From Myxococcales bacterium (lineage in GTDB: Bacteria > Myxococcota > B64-G9), in assembly GCA_012798435.1 (NCBI GenBank), contig JAAZNF010000118.1, positions 64,001 through 99,856 on the forward strand: a DNA stretch of 35,856 bases, given 5' to 3'. A program made the translations under genes and the position numbers. This document shows, piece after piece, positions 1-11,606 of the stretch. Position 1 is the stretch's first letter, and each line of letters opens with the position of its first letter. Under the pieces are notes generated by a model, which was not told the origin of the DNA, did no database searches, and worked only from the letters and a program-made list of their open reading frames with translations.

Positions 1-661
1 CGAAGCCCTTATTCATCAGGGTGGCGCTGTCGATGCTGACCTTGGGGCCCATGCTCCAGCGCGGGTGCCGCAGCGCCTCGCTCACGCCGACCGAGGCCAG
101 CCGCTCCGGCGGCAGGTCGAGGAACGGCCCCCCCGAGGCGGTGAGGACGAGGCGCCGGATCTCCTCCCGGCGCACGGCCCGCAGCAGTTGGTGGATGGCC
201 GCGTGCTCCGAGTCCACCGGCCGGATCTCGGCGCCATTCGCTCGGGCGCGCGCCATGAGGGCCGCGCCGGCCATGACCAGGGCCTCCTTGTTGGCCAGCG
301 CCACCCGCCGTGCCGTTCCCAGCGCGGCCCACAGCGGCAGCAGGCCCGCCTGGCCCGCCATGGCCGCCACCACGATCTCGGCCTGCGGCTCTGCTGCCAG
401 CGCGCACAGCGCCTCCTCTCCGTTCTCCAGGGCGAATCCCGTCCCGCAGCGTTGGCGCAGCGCGGCGGCGGCCGCCCCGTCCCCCATGATTACCCGCGGC
501 GGTCGGTATTGCTCGACGATCTCCGCCATGGTCTCGACGCTGGAGCGGGCCGCCACCCCCGCCAGCCGGAAGCGCTCCGGGAAGGCCGCGACGACTTGCA
601 GGGCCTGCCGGCCCACCGAGCCGGTGGCCCCCAGCACGACGACGCCCCGTGGCGAGTTCAT
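1..661 (-). CDS. dxr: 1-deoxy-D-xylulose 5-phosphate reductoisomerase, 3' end outside window
   Basis: Converts 1-deoxy-D-xylulose 5-phosphate to 2-C-methyl-D-erythritol 4-phosphate with NADPH, the committing step of the MEP isoprenoid pathway, in the cytoplasm. The first 220 residues are visible: an N-terminal Rossmann motif GATGSVGRQAL near residues 11-21, the NKEALVMAG segment, and the PVDSEHAAI metal/substrate-binding segment, followed by LTASGGPF. The ATG at 661 overlaps the uppS stop in an ATGA arrangement (658-661), which fixes the start and implies translational coupling. The C-terminal part lies beyond the left edge. It is the last visible gene of the rpsB-tsf-pyrH-frr-uppS-dxr operon. 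Its product feeds the isoprenoid precursor pool that UppS uses, so the pairing makes sense. The identification is secure. Confidence 0.96.
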   Translation of the reverse strand, partial: MNSPRGVVVLGATGSVGRQALQVVAAFPERFRLAGVAARSSVETMAEIVEQYRPPRVIMGDGAAAAALRQRCGTGFALENGEEALCALAAEPQAEIVVAAMAGQAGLLPLWAALGTARRVALANKEALVMAGAALMARARANGAEIRPVDSEHAAIHQLLRAVRREEIRRLVLTASGGPFLDLPPERLASVGVSEALRHPRWSMGPKVSIDSATLMNKGF

Positions 662-1422
662 GCGCGCTCCCGCTCCTCGGCCTGCTCGTCGGTGAGCCCG
701 AAACGCCGGCGCCGGGACTGGAAGTCGGCGATGGCCGCGCGGAGGTCGGACTCGGTGAAATCCGGCCACAGGCGTTTGGAGAAGAAGAGCTCGGCGTAGG
801 CCCCCTGCCACAGCAGGAAGTTGGACAGGCGCAGCTCACCGCCGGTGCGGATGATGAGATCGGGGTCGGGCAGCCCGCGGGTGTCGAGCGCCGCCGAGAC
901 CTCATCAATACCGATGGCCGCCGGGCGCAGCCGACCGGCGGCGGCCCGGGCCGCCAGGCGGCGGCAGGCGCGTGCCATCTCCTCGCGGGAGCCGTAGGAC
1001 AGCGCCAGCGCCAGCGTCATCCGGCGGTGGTGGCGGGTGGCCCGCTCCAGGGAGAGCAGCTGCCGGCGCACCTCGCCCGGCACGCGGCGCAGGTCGCCGA
1101 GGTGCACCACCCGGATCTCGCGTCGCATGATCTCCTGCCACTCGCGGGCGATGAACTCGGAGAGCAGCTCCATCAGCGCCTGCACCTCGCGGCGCGGCCG
1201 GCCCCAGTTTTCGGTGGAGAAGGCGAACAGGGTCAGCACCGGCACACCCAGGCGGCGACAGGCGCGTACCACCGCACGCACGGCGCGGCTCCCGGCCCGG
1301 TGCCCGCGCGAGCGCTCCAGCCCGCGGGCGGTGGCCCAGCGCCCGTTGCCGTCCATGATGATACCGATGTGGCGCGGCAGCCGGCCACGGTCCAGTGCGC
1401 CGCGTCGGGTCCGTCGGGCCAT
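658..1422 (-). CDS. uppS: Undecaprenyl diphosphate synthase (cis-prenyltransferase)
   Basis: Condenses isopentenyl diphosphate onto farnesyl diphosphate to give the C55 lipid carrier of peptidoglycan and O-antigen synthesis. The protein has 254 residues, normal for the family. It shows the IIMDGNGRWA motif with the expected catalytic Asp at residue 24, FAFSTENWGRP, and near the C-terminus DLIIRTGGELRLSNFLLWQ followed by AYAELFF. The family usually has RTSGE where this protein has RTGGE. The N-terminus is Arg-rich. The ATG at 1422 has a GGGGAG ribosome site about 7 nt upstream and lies 23 bp after frr. The stop overlaps the dxr start by 4 bp. It is co-transcribed with translation genes, a conserved bacterial order. 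Confidence 0.97.
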   Translation of the reverse strand: MARRTRRGALDRGRLPRHIGIIMDGNGRWATARGLERSRGHRAGSRAVRAVVRACRRLGVPVLTLFAFSTENWGRPRREVQALMELLSEFIAREWQEIMRREIRVVHLGDLRRVPGEVRRQLLSLERATRHHRRMTLALALSYGSREEMARACRRLAARAAAGRLRPAAIGIDEVSAALDTRGLPDPDLIIRTGGELRLSNFLLWQGAYAELFFSKRLWPDFTESDLRAAIADFQSRRRRFGLTDEQAEERERA

Positions 1423-1445
1423 GGCCGCTCCCCGCGCCGCGTTGG

Positions 1446-2003
1446 TCACACTTCCAGGATCTCTTTTTCCTTGGCGGCCTGGATGGCGTCGACGCTCTTG
1501 ATGGCCTCGTCGGTTTCCTTCTGCACCCGGTCCAGGCCGCGCTTCATGTCGTCCTCGGAGATCTCGGAGGCGTCCTTGAGCTCCTTGATGAACTCGTTGC
1601 TCTCGCGGCGGATGTTGCGCAGGCGCACCCGGGCGTCCTCGGCCATCTTGCGGGTGGACTTGACCAGCTCCTTGCGGCGCTCCTCGGTCAGCGCCGGCAC
1701 CGGCAGGCGCACCACCTCGCCGTCGCTCTGCGGGGTGAGCCCGATCTCGGCCATGTTCACCGCCTTCTCGATCTCGGGGATGAGCGAGCGGTCCCAGGGC
1801 TTCACTACGATCAGGCGCGCGTCCTGCACCGCCAGGCTGGCCACCTGGTTGAGCGGGACCTTGGAGCCGTAGTAGGTCACCCGCACCGGCTCCAGCACCG
1901 CCAGGTTGGCTCGGCCGGTGCGTACCCGGGAGAGCTCCTTCTTGAAGGCCTCGATGGCCTTGGCCTGGTTTTCCTTCAGATCCTTCAGGGCGTCTTCCAA
2001 CAT
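1446..2003 (-). CDS. frr: Ribosome recycling factor
   Basis: Splits the post-termination ribosome together with EF-G so that subunits can be reused. The 185-residue product matches the normal length. The hallmark RVRTGRANLAVLE segment is near residues 26-38, followed by YYGSKVPLNQVA and the PWDRSLIPEIEKAV stretch. The C-terminal helix of domain I carries RRKELVKSTRKMAEDARVR. The ATG at 2003 is preceded by a strong GGGAGGA site. It lies between pyrH (27 bp upstream) and uppS (23 bp downstream) in the same operon. Confidence 0.98.
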   Translation of the reverse strand: MLEDALKDLKENQAKAIEAFKKELSRVRTGRANLAVLEPVRVTYYGSKVPLNQVASLAVQDARLIVVKPWDRSLIPEIEKAVNMAEIGLTPQSDGEVVRLPVPALTEERRKELVKSTRKMAEDARVRLRNIRRESNEFIKELKDASEISEDDMKRGLDRVQKETDEAIKSVDAIQAAKEKEILEV

Positions 2004-2030
2004 GACATTCCTCCCTCGAAGGCGGGTGGC

Positions 2031-2753
2031 TCAGGGGGCCGGGGCCGAGACCAGCGTCCCCAGGCGCTCGCCCTGCACCGCCCGGCGCAGGTTTCCCGGA
2101 TCCATCTTGAAGACCAGGATGGGGATGCGGTTGTCCATGCACAGCGACACCGCGGTGGCGTCCATCACCTTGAGATCCTTGGCCAGCACCTCGGCGTAGC
2201 TCAGGCGCTCGAAGCGGCGGGCGCCCTTGTCCTTGAGCGGATCGGCGTCGTACACCCCGTCCACCCGGGTGGCCTTGAACAGCGCGTCGCAGCGCAGCTC
2301 CATGGCCCGCAGGGCGGCGGCGGTGTCGGTGGTGAAGTACGGGTTGCCAGTGCCGCCGGCCAGCAGCACGATGCGGCCCTTCTCCAGGTGGCGCATGCCG
2401 CGGCGGCGGATGTAGGGCTCGGCCACCGCGTTGGCCTCGACCGCGGTGAGAACGCGGGTGTCGAGGCCCAGGCGCTCCAGACCGGCCTGCAGGGCCAGGC
2501 AGTTGATGAGCGTGGACAGCATGCCCATGTAGTCGCCGGTGGCCCGGTCGATGCCGGTGCTCTGGGCGGAGAGGCCGCGGATGATGTTGCCGCCGCCGAC
2601 GACCAGGGCCAGCTCCACCCCCAGGGCGCGCACCTCGCGCAGCTCGGTGGCCAGGGACGAGAGCACCTCGGCCGACAGGCTGCCCTCGCCCCCGCCCTTG
2701 AGGGCCTCGCCGGACAGCTTGATCAGCACCCGCCGGTAGGGAATGGCTGGCAC
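2031..2753 (-). CDS. pyrH: UMP kinase
   Basis: Phosphorylates UMP to UDP with ATP and is a hexameric amino-acid-kinase-fold enzyme, typically allosterically controlled by GTP and UTP. The 240 residues include [10 protein letters not shown] near the N-terminus, [10 protein letters not shown], and the [17 protein letters not shown] segment that contributes to nucleotide binding. The start is a GTG at 2753, chosen because it gives the usual short leader before [12 protein letters not shown]. Its Shine-Dalgarno is poor (G-rich only), and the gene starts 14 bp after the tsf stop, so translation may depend on coupling to tsf. Confidence 0.97.
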   Translation of the reverse strand: MPAIPYRRVLIKLSGEALKGGGEGSLSAEVLSSLATELREVRALGVELALVVGGGNIIRGLSAQSTGIDRATGDYMGMLSTLINCLALQAGLERLGLDTRVLTAVEANAVAEPYIRRRGMRHLEKGRIVLLAGGTGNPYFTTDTAAALRAMELRCDALFKATRVDGVYDADPLKDKGARRFERLSYAEVLAKDLKVMDATAVSLCMDNRIPILVFKMDPGNLRRAVQGERLGTLVSAPAP

Positions 2754-2767
2754 GGCGCCCCCGCGGC

Positions 2768-3430
2768 TCAGGCCTTGGCGCTCGCCTGGAGCTGCGCGGC
2801 CACCTCGGCGGCCAGGTCCGACTTCTTCTTCTCGATGCCCTCGCCCAGCTGGAAGCGGGCGAAGCGCCGGATGGTGACGTTTTCACCGGTCTTGGCCACA
2901 AGTTCCTTGCGGAGCTGGTCGATGGTCTTGTCCTGCTCCCGGATCCAGGGCTGGTCCAGCAGGCAGAACTCGGCGTACCACTTGTTGAGCCGGCCCTCGA
3001 CGATCTTGTCGGCCACCTTCTCGGGCTTGCCGGACTCGATCACCTGCTTGCGGTAGATGGCCTTCTCCGCCTCGACCACCTGCGCCGGGACCTCCTCGCG
3101 GGTCACGTACTGGGGGTTGGCCGCGGCCACCTGCATGGCGATCTCCTTGCAGAAGGCCTGGAAGGCCTCGCCCCGGGCCACGAAGTCGGTCTCGCAGTTC
3201 ACCTCCACCAGCACCCCGATCTTGCCGCCCATGTGCAGGTAGGACTCCACCTTGCCCTCGGCGGCCACCCGGGAGGCCTTCTTGCCGGCCTGGGCGATGC
3301 CCTTCTCGCGCAGGTAGGTGATGGCCTTCTCCATGTCGCCCTTCGTCTCCTGCAGGGCGCGCTTGCAGTCCATCATGCCCGCGCCGGTCTTCTGGCGCAG
3401 CTCGTTGACCAAATTGGCTGTGATTTCCAT
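2768..3430 (-). CDS. tsf: Elongation factor Ts
   Basis: Nucleotide-exchange factor that releases GDP from EF-Tu. The 220-residue protein belongs to the short EF-Ts class (the E. coli protein is near 280 residues). The N-terminal UBA-like domain carries [17 protein letters not shown] near residues 13-29, and the core exchange motif [12 protein letters not shown] follows near residues 79-90. One central subdomain of the long type appears reduced. The ATG at 3430 has a GAGGAG ribosome site. It follows rpsB by 23 bp, the classical rpsB-tsf pairing. Confidence 0.97.
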   Translation of the reverse strand: MEITANLVNELRQKTGAGMMDCKRALQETKGDMEKAITYLREKGIAQAGKKASRVAAEGKVESYLHMGGKIGVLVEVNCETDFVARGEAFQAFCKEIAMQVAAANPQYVTREEVPAQVVEAEKAIYRKQVIESGKPEKVADKIVEGRLNKWYAEFCLLDQPWIREQDKTIDQLRKELVAKTGENVTIRRFARFQLGEGIEKKKSDLAAEVAAQLQASAKA

Positions 3431-3453
3431 GACGCTCTCCTCGCCCCTCTGGG

Positions 3454-4302
<849 letters not shown>

Positions 4303-4354
4303 GATCTCCTCCTTCGGGTTTTTCCTCCGCCGGCGCGCGCTTTCATCGGCCCGA

Positions 4355-4373
4355 CCCTGGCCCGTGGCCAGGG
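4355..4373 (-). promoter_or_regulatory. Hairpin in the rpsB leader
   Basis: A perfect 8-bp inverted repeat, CCCTGGCC / GGCCAGGG with a 3-nt loop, lies 53-71 nt upstream of the rpsB ATG and inside the predicted leader. In E. coli the rpsB-tsf operon is autoregulated by S2 through its leader, so this stem is a reasonable candidate for such a site. The link is positional only; I did not match it to a known S2-binding motif. Confidence 0.4.
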
Positions 4374-4453
4374 CACCCGGGGCCGCGCCGCCGGCGTGCG
4401 TGATGCCTCCCGCCGCGGCGCCCATCGCCACGGGGGAGAAAACCGAAGGCGAA

Positions 4454-4482
4454 TGGCTAGCACGCACCCGCCGGAAAGGCAA
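4454..4482 (-). promoter_or_regulatory. Candidate promoter of the rpsB operon
   Basis: Read on minus, TTGCCT (4482-4477) is followed after 17 bp by TAGCCA (4459-4454). Transcription would begin near 4447 and leave a leader of about 145 nt before rpsB. Several promoter candidates in this window share a TTGnnn, 17-18 bp, TAGnnn layout, which supports the call slightly. Confidence 0.4.
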
Positions 4483-4505
4483 GTAAAAACCGCAGCGGCC
4501 GGCCG

Positions 4506-5144
4506 TTACCTCGCGAGGTGGCGCACGTCGGCGGGGGTCTCGCCGCGCTCCGTCGACAGCGGCCGCGACAGCCCGAAGACCCAGGGCCAGGCGGTGCCGG
4601 GGTAGTCGTCCTGGTTCAACGGTGCGCAGGAGAGGGCTTCGACCTCCACGGGCCCCGAGGCCGCCTGGGCCGTCACCGTCGTCCGGGTGCAGCGTAGCGA
4701 GAGCCGCTTGCCGGGTCGAGGGCACTCGGCCTTCTCGACCTCTTCGCCGCGGGTGAGCGTCTGTTGACAGGAGTGCTGCTCTTCGGTCAGCGAGAGCTCC
4801 CGCGCCCCGCCGGCGTTGAACCAGCCGCCCTTGAAGGTGAAGCTGTAGACTCGCTTCTCGGTGACGGTCCCGTCCGGGCCGCTCTCGCGGCGGGTGAGCG
4901 AGCCGCCGTCGAGCACGCGCACCAGGTTCTTCTTCTGGAACATGATCTTCACCGCCGACTCGCCGCTCACTTGCACGGCGCAGTCCGCCCCGCACTCGCC
5001 CTGCCATGACACCGTCGCCCGCAAGCCGACGTTGTCGGGGAGCGACAGCGGCCCGCCCGCCCCCGGTCCTGCCGCCAGGCAGACCGGCAGTAACCCGATC
5101 GAAACGAACACGCACCAGAACCCGACACCTGGATTGGTTTTCAT
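4506..5144 (-). CDS. Exported protein of unknown function
   Basis: I do not recognise a family. The 212-residue product begins [19 protein letters not shown] followed by PVCLAAGPG, a standard Sec signal peptide, so a periplasmic or secreted location is likely. The mature part has a beta-rich look ([32 protein letters not shown]) and at least six cysteines ([32 protein letters not shown]), consistent with disulfides. I chose the ATG at 5144; the frame stays open to 5279 but the extra residues would bury the signal peptide. It lies between secA and rpsB on the same strand and is probably transcribed separately. There is no obvious terminator on either side. Confidence 0.7.
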   Translation of the reverse strand: MKTNPGVGFWCVFVSIGLLPVCLAAGPGAGGPLSLPDNVGLRATVSWQGECGADCAVQVSGESAVKIMFQKKNLVRVLDGGSLTRRESGPDGTVTEKRVYSFTFKGGWFNAGGARELSLTEEQHSCQQTLTRGEEVEKAECPRPGKRLSLRCTRTTVTAQAASGPVEVEALSCAPLNQDDYPGTAWPWVFGLSRPLSTERGETPADVRHLAR

Positions 5145-5337
5145 GCATCTAGATGTACGGCAGCTGACGCAAGGTCCGCAACTCCGTCCCTTGGCGGCTG
5201 GAACAGAGCGTAAACGCCATGACATCATCGGCCCGCGACCGATCGCGCCAGGAGGAACCCGCGCTGACGACGAAAGCACTTGCGCACATGAGGAAGAGCG
5301 ATCGTTGTCAGAAAGAGACGGGACAGCGGCGGCCGGG

Positions 5338-8085
<2,748 letters not shown>

Positions 8086-8117
8086 CGGTGCTCACCTCCC
8101 GGAGAGAACGGCGCGGG

Positions 8118-8146
8118 AGTCTAGCACCGCGCCGGGCGCGAAACAA
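8118..8146 (-). promoter_or_regulatory. Candidate secA promoter
   Basis: On minus, TTGTTT (8146-8141) and TAGACT (8123-8118) are separated by exactly 17 bp, with the predicted start site about 25 nt before the secA GTG. This lies between the upstream lipoprotein gene and secA and would give secA independent transcription. Confidence 0.45.
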
Positions 8147-8195
8147 GACAAATCAGAAAAATGGCTTACAGGATGAGGCGAGCGGGCGCGGCCGC

Positions 8196-9161
8196 TCAGC
8201 GGCAGCTCACCCGCCAGGCATCGAGGTCGAGGTTTTTTATGAGCGTGTCGAAATTCAGCGCGTTGGCCTGGGGGCAGACGGTGGCCGCGAGGCTGGCGCT
8301 CCCGTACTCCACCTGGAACACCGCCTTGCCGGCGCGGATGAAGGGGAGCAACGTGTCGCACTCGTCGTAGGCGAAGCACTCCTCGTCGAGCGCCCAGTCG
8401 AAATCGGCGACAAGCTGGGGGACTTGGTCCAGGTCGTTTTTCAGCCCCACCGAGAGGTTTCGCGCGTGTGCCTCGCTGGCGAGAAATCGGTTGTAGGCGA
8501 GCTGGTCAGCGGCGGTGAGCGGAAAGCCCGAGTTGTTCTGGTAGCCGTCCACGTTGTCGGGCTCGACGCCGTCGCAGCCCTTCTGCACGGCCAGGTCGAG
8601 CCGGCGCTGCATGATAGGGCGCAGCGCCTGGGCGCGCACGTCGAGCCAGCGCTCGTCGGGCCAGCCGTCCATGACCTCGCCGAGGATCTCCGGCGGAAAG
8701 TCGTCCTTGTCCGGCCGGAAGTTCTCGTAGCTCCCCGCCGAGAAGTAGCAGATCACGATCCGCCCCGCCGCGTGCAGGTCGGCGATGGTCGCGGCCGGGG
8801 TCTCGAAGAGGTCGATGTCGTACATGACCACGTCGAACGAGGTGTCGATGGTGCCCGAGAGTTGCCACTGCCAGTTCGTGCCGGGGGCCGGGCGCCACAC
8901 GGTCTTTCCCGGGTCGCCGCTGTCCGCCCCAACGTCGCCCCCGGCGTCAATCCCAGCGTCTCCTCCCGCGTCAAATCCGGCGTCGGTTCCGGCATCGCCC
9001 CCGGCATCCTTGCCCGCGTCATGACCGGCATCCATTCCGGCGTCATGGCCGGCGTCGGCGCCGTCCTCCTCGACTGTCCCGTCGGGTCCATCGCCGTCCC
9101 CGGAGGAGCATCCGTAGGCGAGACAGCTCAAGACGACAAGACCGTATACCAAGCGCCGCAT
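8196..9161 (-). CDS. Lipoprotein with GH114 (endo-alpha-1,4-polygalactosaminidase-like) domain
   Basis: The 321-residue product has a lipoprotein signal (LAYGC, Cys18) followed by CSSG, so outer-membrane sorting is likely. Residues 36-82 are a linker of ten DAGx tetrapeptides plus degenerate copies. The catalytic domain starts near residue 88 (WRPAPGTNWQWQLSG) and shows MYDIDLFETP, VICYFSAGSYENFRPD and GCDGVEPDNVDGYQNNSGF, the acidic motifs of the GH114/TM1410-like TIM barrel family. Known members cleave alpha-1,4-linked galactosamine polymers, or are uncharacterised relatives; the substrate here is unknown. It follows the propeller lipoprotein at 9172 by 10 bp and is probably co-transcribed with it. 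The fold assignment is fairly sure, the activity less so. Confidence 0.85.
   Translation of the reverse strand: MRRLVYGLVVLSCLAYGCSSGDGDGPDGTVEEDGADAGHDAGMDAGHDAGKDAGGDAGTDAGFDAGGDAGIDAGGDVGADSGDPGKTVWRPAPGTNWQWQLSGTIDTSFDVVMYDIDLFETPAATIADLHAAGRIVICYFSAGSYENFRPDKDDFPPEILGEVMDGWPDERWLDVRAQALRPIMQRRLDLAVQKGCDGVEPDNVDGYQNNSGFPLTAADQLAYNRFLASEAHARNLSVGLKNDLDQVPQLVADFDWALDEECFAYDECDTLLPFIRAGKAVFQVEYGSASLAATVCPQANALNFDTLIKNLDLDAWRVSCR
8916..9056 (-). repeat. 12-nt tandem repeats encoding a DAGx linker
   Basis: About twelve 12-nt units in frame in the GH114 lipoprotein gene encode ten DAGx tetrapeptides and two decayed ones. This is a flexible acidic tether between the lipid anchor and the catalytic domain. 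Simple repeats of this kind can vary in copy number between strains. Confidence 0.85.
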
Positions 9162-9171
9162 GCTCGCTCCT

Positions 9172-10611
9172 TCAGGGACAGATCGGGCCGGTCTCGATGG
9201 CCTCCCACCAGCGCGCCGGCAGATCGACGCGGTAGGTGTCCACCGTGCCGTCGCCGCCGGGCCAGTCCGCGCCCCACAGGACGATGCGCCCGTCGGGCGA
9301 GATGGGCGAGTAGGCCTCGCGCGGGTAGCCGTCCGGGCCGGGATAATTGTTGTGCGTGTCGCCGATGCGCCAGATGCGCGGGTGCTGTTCGAAGGGCTTC
9401 ACCTCCACCATGACCAGCTGGTTGCGCAGGAAGCTCTGCGAGGTCTTGTACTCCGAGTAGGTGCTCAAAAAGAACCAGCCGCGGATGGAAGGATCGTAGA
9501 AACGCCCGAAGTGGAAGCCGCCCACGTCCCAGCCCAGGTCCTCGTGGAACAGCACCACCGTGGTCTGGCCGCTACGAATGTCGGTGGCCGCCAGGGTGTC
9601 GGCGGGGGCGTTGGGCCAGTTGTTGTTCGTCACCTGGCACACGAACAGTTCCTCGCCGCCCGCGCCGAAGGCCCAGCCCGAGTGCGACTCGTCGTTGCAC
9701 ACCTTGACGGGGTTCGAAAAGTCGAGATCGAAGGCGTGCGGTCCGTCGAAGGCGTCGTTTCGGTCGGTGCGCCCGAACAGCGCCACCACCTTGGTGCCGA
9801 GCGGCGACATGTCCACCATGTTGGGGCGGGGGAGCTCGCCGGTCCCGCCCAGGGCGCGGTAGCGGGCGAGGTCCAGCGTGCCCAGCAGGCGGTCCTGCGC
9901 TCTGTCGTAGGTGACGATGGCCCGCATGGGGAAGTTCTCGCCGTCGTACGGATCCTGCACCATGAAGGCGAAGTAGCGCGAGGTGGCGTCGGCGTCGCCC
10001 TCGACGTCGTTGAGGATGCGCCCGCAGTTTGGAAAATCCACGGCGAAGTCGTGGACGAGCGCCGTCTGGCCGGTGGATGCGTCGTACGAGCGGAGCGCAC
10101 ACTCCTCGCGGTAGTAGAGCAGGGTGGGGCGCTGGCCGGACATGTCCCAGCGGAACTCGGCGCTCTCGTCGGAGCTCGCCTCGCTGACGATGCGGTAGAG
10201 CGAGTCGTCCGCGGTCTTGCGGATCACCATCTGGCCCCGGCCGCTGCTGGCGGGCGTCTCGCCGTCCTTCACCAAAAAGTAGAGCGTGCCGTCGGAGTTC
10301 ACCGCGCTCCAGCGGCTGTACACCGGCCGGATCACCCGCTCGATTTCCGCAGAGGAGAACTCCTTCTTGTCGACGGCCTTGCACAGGGTGGTGTGGTAGT
10401 GGGGGTCGGAGAGGCACTGGCCGGCGGCGGGCTCCTGGGCCGCGCTCTTCGGATACAGCGGGAAGTTGCTCACCTCGCCGCGGGTGTAGGGGCGGACGTT
10501 GTAGCAGAACTCCACCGGGCCACCGTCGGGGCCGCCGTCGAGGTTGCCCCCGCCCGACTTGCAGGCCGGCGCGAGCATGGTGGTGAACACCAGCCAAAGG
10601 ATCTTTTCCAT
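9172..10611 (-). CDS. Lipoprotein with WD40-like beta-propeller character
   Basis: The 479-residue product has a lipobox at LAPAC (Cys17) followed by KSGGG and a short GGPDGGP linker. The rest is rich in repeating blade-like strands: SRWSAVNSDGTLYFLVKD, DMSGQRPTLLYYREE, PNMVDMSPLGTKVVALFG, YSPISPDGRIVLWGADW. Such SxDG/SPDGR turns are typical of TolB/PD40-type and related propellers. No catalytic motif is visible. The ATG at 10611 is taken as the start because it directly precedes the hydrophobic core. Its gene lies 10 bp upstream of the GH114 lipoprotein gene, so the two may act together, for example in binding and cutting a surface or prey polysaccharide; that is inference. Confidence 0.75.
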   Translation of the reverse strand: MEKILWLVFTTMLAPACKSGGGNLDGGPDGGPVEFCYNVRPYTRGEVSNFPLYPKSAAQEPAAGQCLSDPHYHTTLCKAVDKKEFSSAEIERVIRPVYSRWSAVNSDGTLYFLVKDGETPASSGRGQMVIRKTADDSLYRIVSEASSDESAEFRWDMSGQRPTLLYYREECALRSYDASTGQTALVHDFAVDFPNCGRILNDVEGDADATSRYFAFMVQDPYDGENFPMRAIVTYDRAQDRLLGTLDLARYRALGGTGELPRPNMVDMSPLGTKVVALFGRTDRNDAFDGPHAFDLDFSNPVKVCNDESHSGWAFGAGGEELFVCQVTNNNWPNAPADTLAATDIRSGQTTVVLFHEDLGWDVGGFHFGRFYDPSIRGWFFLSTYSEYKTSQSFLRNQLVMVEVKPFEQHPRIWRIGDTHNNYPGPDGYPREAYSPISPDGRIVLWGADWPGGDGTVDTYRVDLPARWWEAIETGPICP

Positions 10612-10647
10612 CGTGGCACCCCGCGGATGGGATGGGAATCGGCGGGG

Positions 10648-10676
10648 ATGCTAGCACGGTTCGCGAACCCGCTCAA
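10648..10676 (-). promoter_or_regulatory. Candidate promoter with a palindrome in its spacer
   Basis: On minus, TTGAGC (10676-10671) and TAGCAT (10653-10648) are 17 bp apart. The spacer contains a perfect 12-bp palindrome GGTTCGCGAACC (10658-10669), the right place and symmetry for a dimeric regulator. It would drive the 9172-10611 and 8196-9161 pair. Confidence 0.5.
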
Positions 10677-10800
10677 CACGTGCGATTCCTCTTTCGGAAT
10701 CCGCTAGCGATCCATTGAAGGCACGGAGGGTCGGCAGCTCTCGGCAGTCGCCTTCGGAACGACCCGGTCCTCACGAGCGGGCCGGGGATGTCTCGGTCCG

Positions 10801-11553
10801 TCAGGGCGTCTTCTTGCGAACTCGAAACACCAGGTTGGTCTCCGACTGGACCACCCACTCGGCCTGCAAGGCGCCCGCCTTACCCAGGATCTGTTCGATG
10901 CTCTTGGTCAGGGCGCGGGGTGGTTCCTCGGTGAGCAGGAGCATGGTCACGCTGCGCTCGGTGGACCCCTTGAGCCGGGCCCGCGGCAGCGTCCCCTGCA
11001 GGCCCGCGATCACCGGCTCGCGCGCGTCTGTCGCGTCCTCGGCGAAGCTCGCCTGGAGGAGCACCTTGCGCCCCTTGCCGCGTTCCTCCAGCGCCTTCTC
11101 CAGCGCGGCCCGCATAAGCTCCGCCAGGCGCTCGCCCGCCTGCCGGGCCGCGTTCTGTCGCCCCGGCTCGTCGGCCGGGAAGGCCTCCGAGAGCGCCGAG
11201 GCGTCGGCGAGCAACTTCTCCGAGCGGGGCTCGAAGGCGCGCCCGTCGAGTTGGACGGTCACCGAGCCGCGATCCTCGCGGACCAGGAACAGGTACTGGA
11301 TCTGGATGCCGCCGCTCTTGCCCGGCTCGGGTTTCACCACCCGCAGCTTCTCGCCGCCCAAGCGGGAGAGCCCCTCCTGGATCGGGCCGTTGAGGGCGGA
11401 CGTGGCGCAGCTGGGATCCGGAAGCAGGGTGACGTTGCGAGGCCCGGCGGCAAGGCCGGCCCGCGGCCCGAACAGCATCGCGGCCAAGAGCAGCGCCCCG
11501 GGGAGCCGCGTCCCAAGGCCGCGCCCAAAAACACGTTCCATGGAGCGCCCCAT
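10801..11553 (-). CDS. Exported protein of unknown function downstream of the OmpA-like gene
   Basis: I do not recognise a family. The 250-residue product starts MGRSMERVFGRGLGTRLPGA and continues into a hydrophobic stretch ending GLAAG, so it is probably cleaved and periplasmic. It has an N-terminal segment with SCATSALNGPIQEGLSRLGG, a central amphipathic helix (NAARQAGERLAELMRAALEK) and a C-terminal alpha/beta segment (RKVLLQASFAED to NLVFRVRKK). The ATG at 11553 is preferred over 11541 because it has a GGAGGAG site at good spacing. It sits 53 bp after the OmpA-like gene, with a GC-rich hairpin in the gap, and is probably in the same transcript. Confidence 0.7.
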   Translation of the reverse strand: MGRSMERVFGRGLGTRLPGALLLAAMLFGPRAGLAAGPRNVTLLPDPSCATSALNGPIQEGLSRLGGEKLRVVKPEPGKSGGIQIQYLFLVREDRGSVTVQLDGRAFEPRSEKLLADASALSEAFPADEPGRQNAARQAGERLAELMRAALEKALEERGKGRKVLLQASFAEDATDAREPVIAGLQGTLPRARLKGSTERSVTMLLLTEEPPRALTKSIEQILGKAGALQAEWVVQSETNLVFRVRKKTP

Positions 11554-11575
11554 GGCGTCTCCTCCTGCCATCGAG

Positions 11576-11595
11576 GCCGCGGCGTTCGCCGCGGC
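11576..11595 (-). other. GC-rich hairpin between the OmpA-like gene and its downstream partner
   Basis: Two copies of the self-complementary 8-mer GCCGCGGC flank a 4-nt loop, giving a perfect stem in the 53-bp gap. There is no T-tract after it on minus, so it is not a standard terminator. It could set the expression ratio of the two genes or protect the upstream mRNA end. Confidence 0.5.
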
Positions 11596-11606
11596 GAATG
11601 AGAAGA

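Noticed and set aside
4506-5279. Longer start at 5279 for the exported protein after secA
   Set aside because: It would place 45 residues before the signal peptide that begins at 5144.
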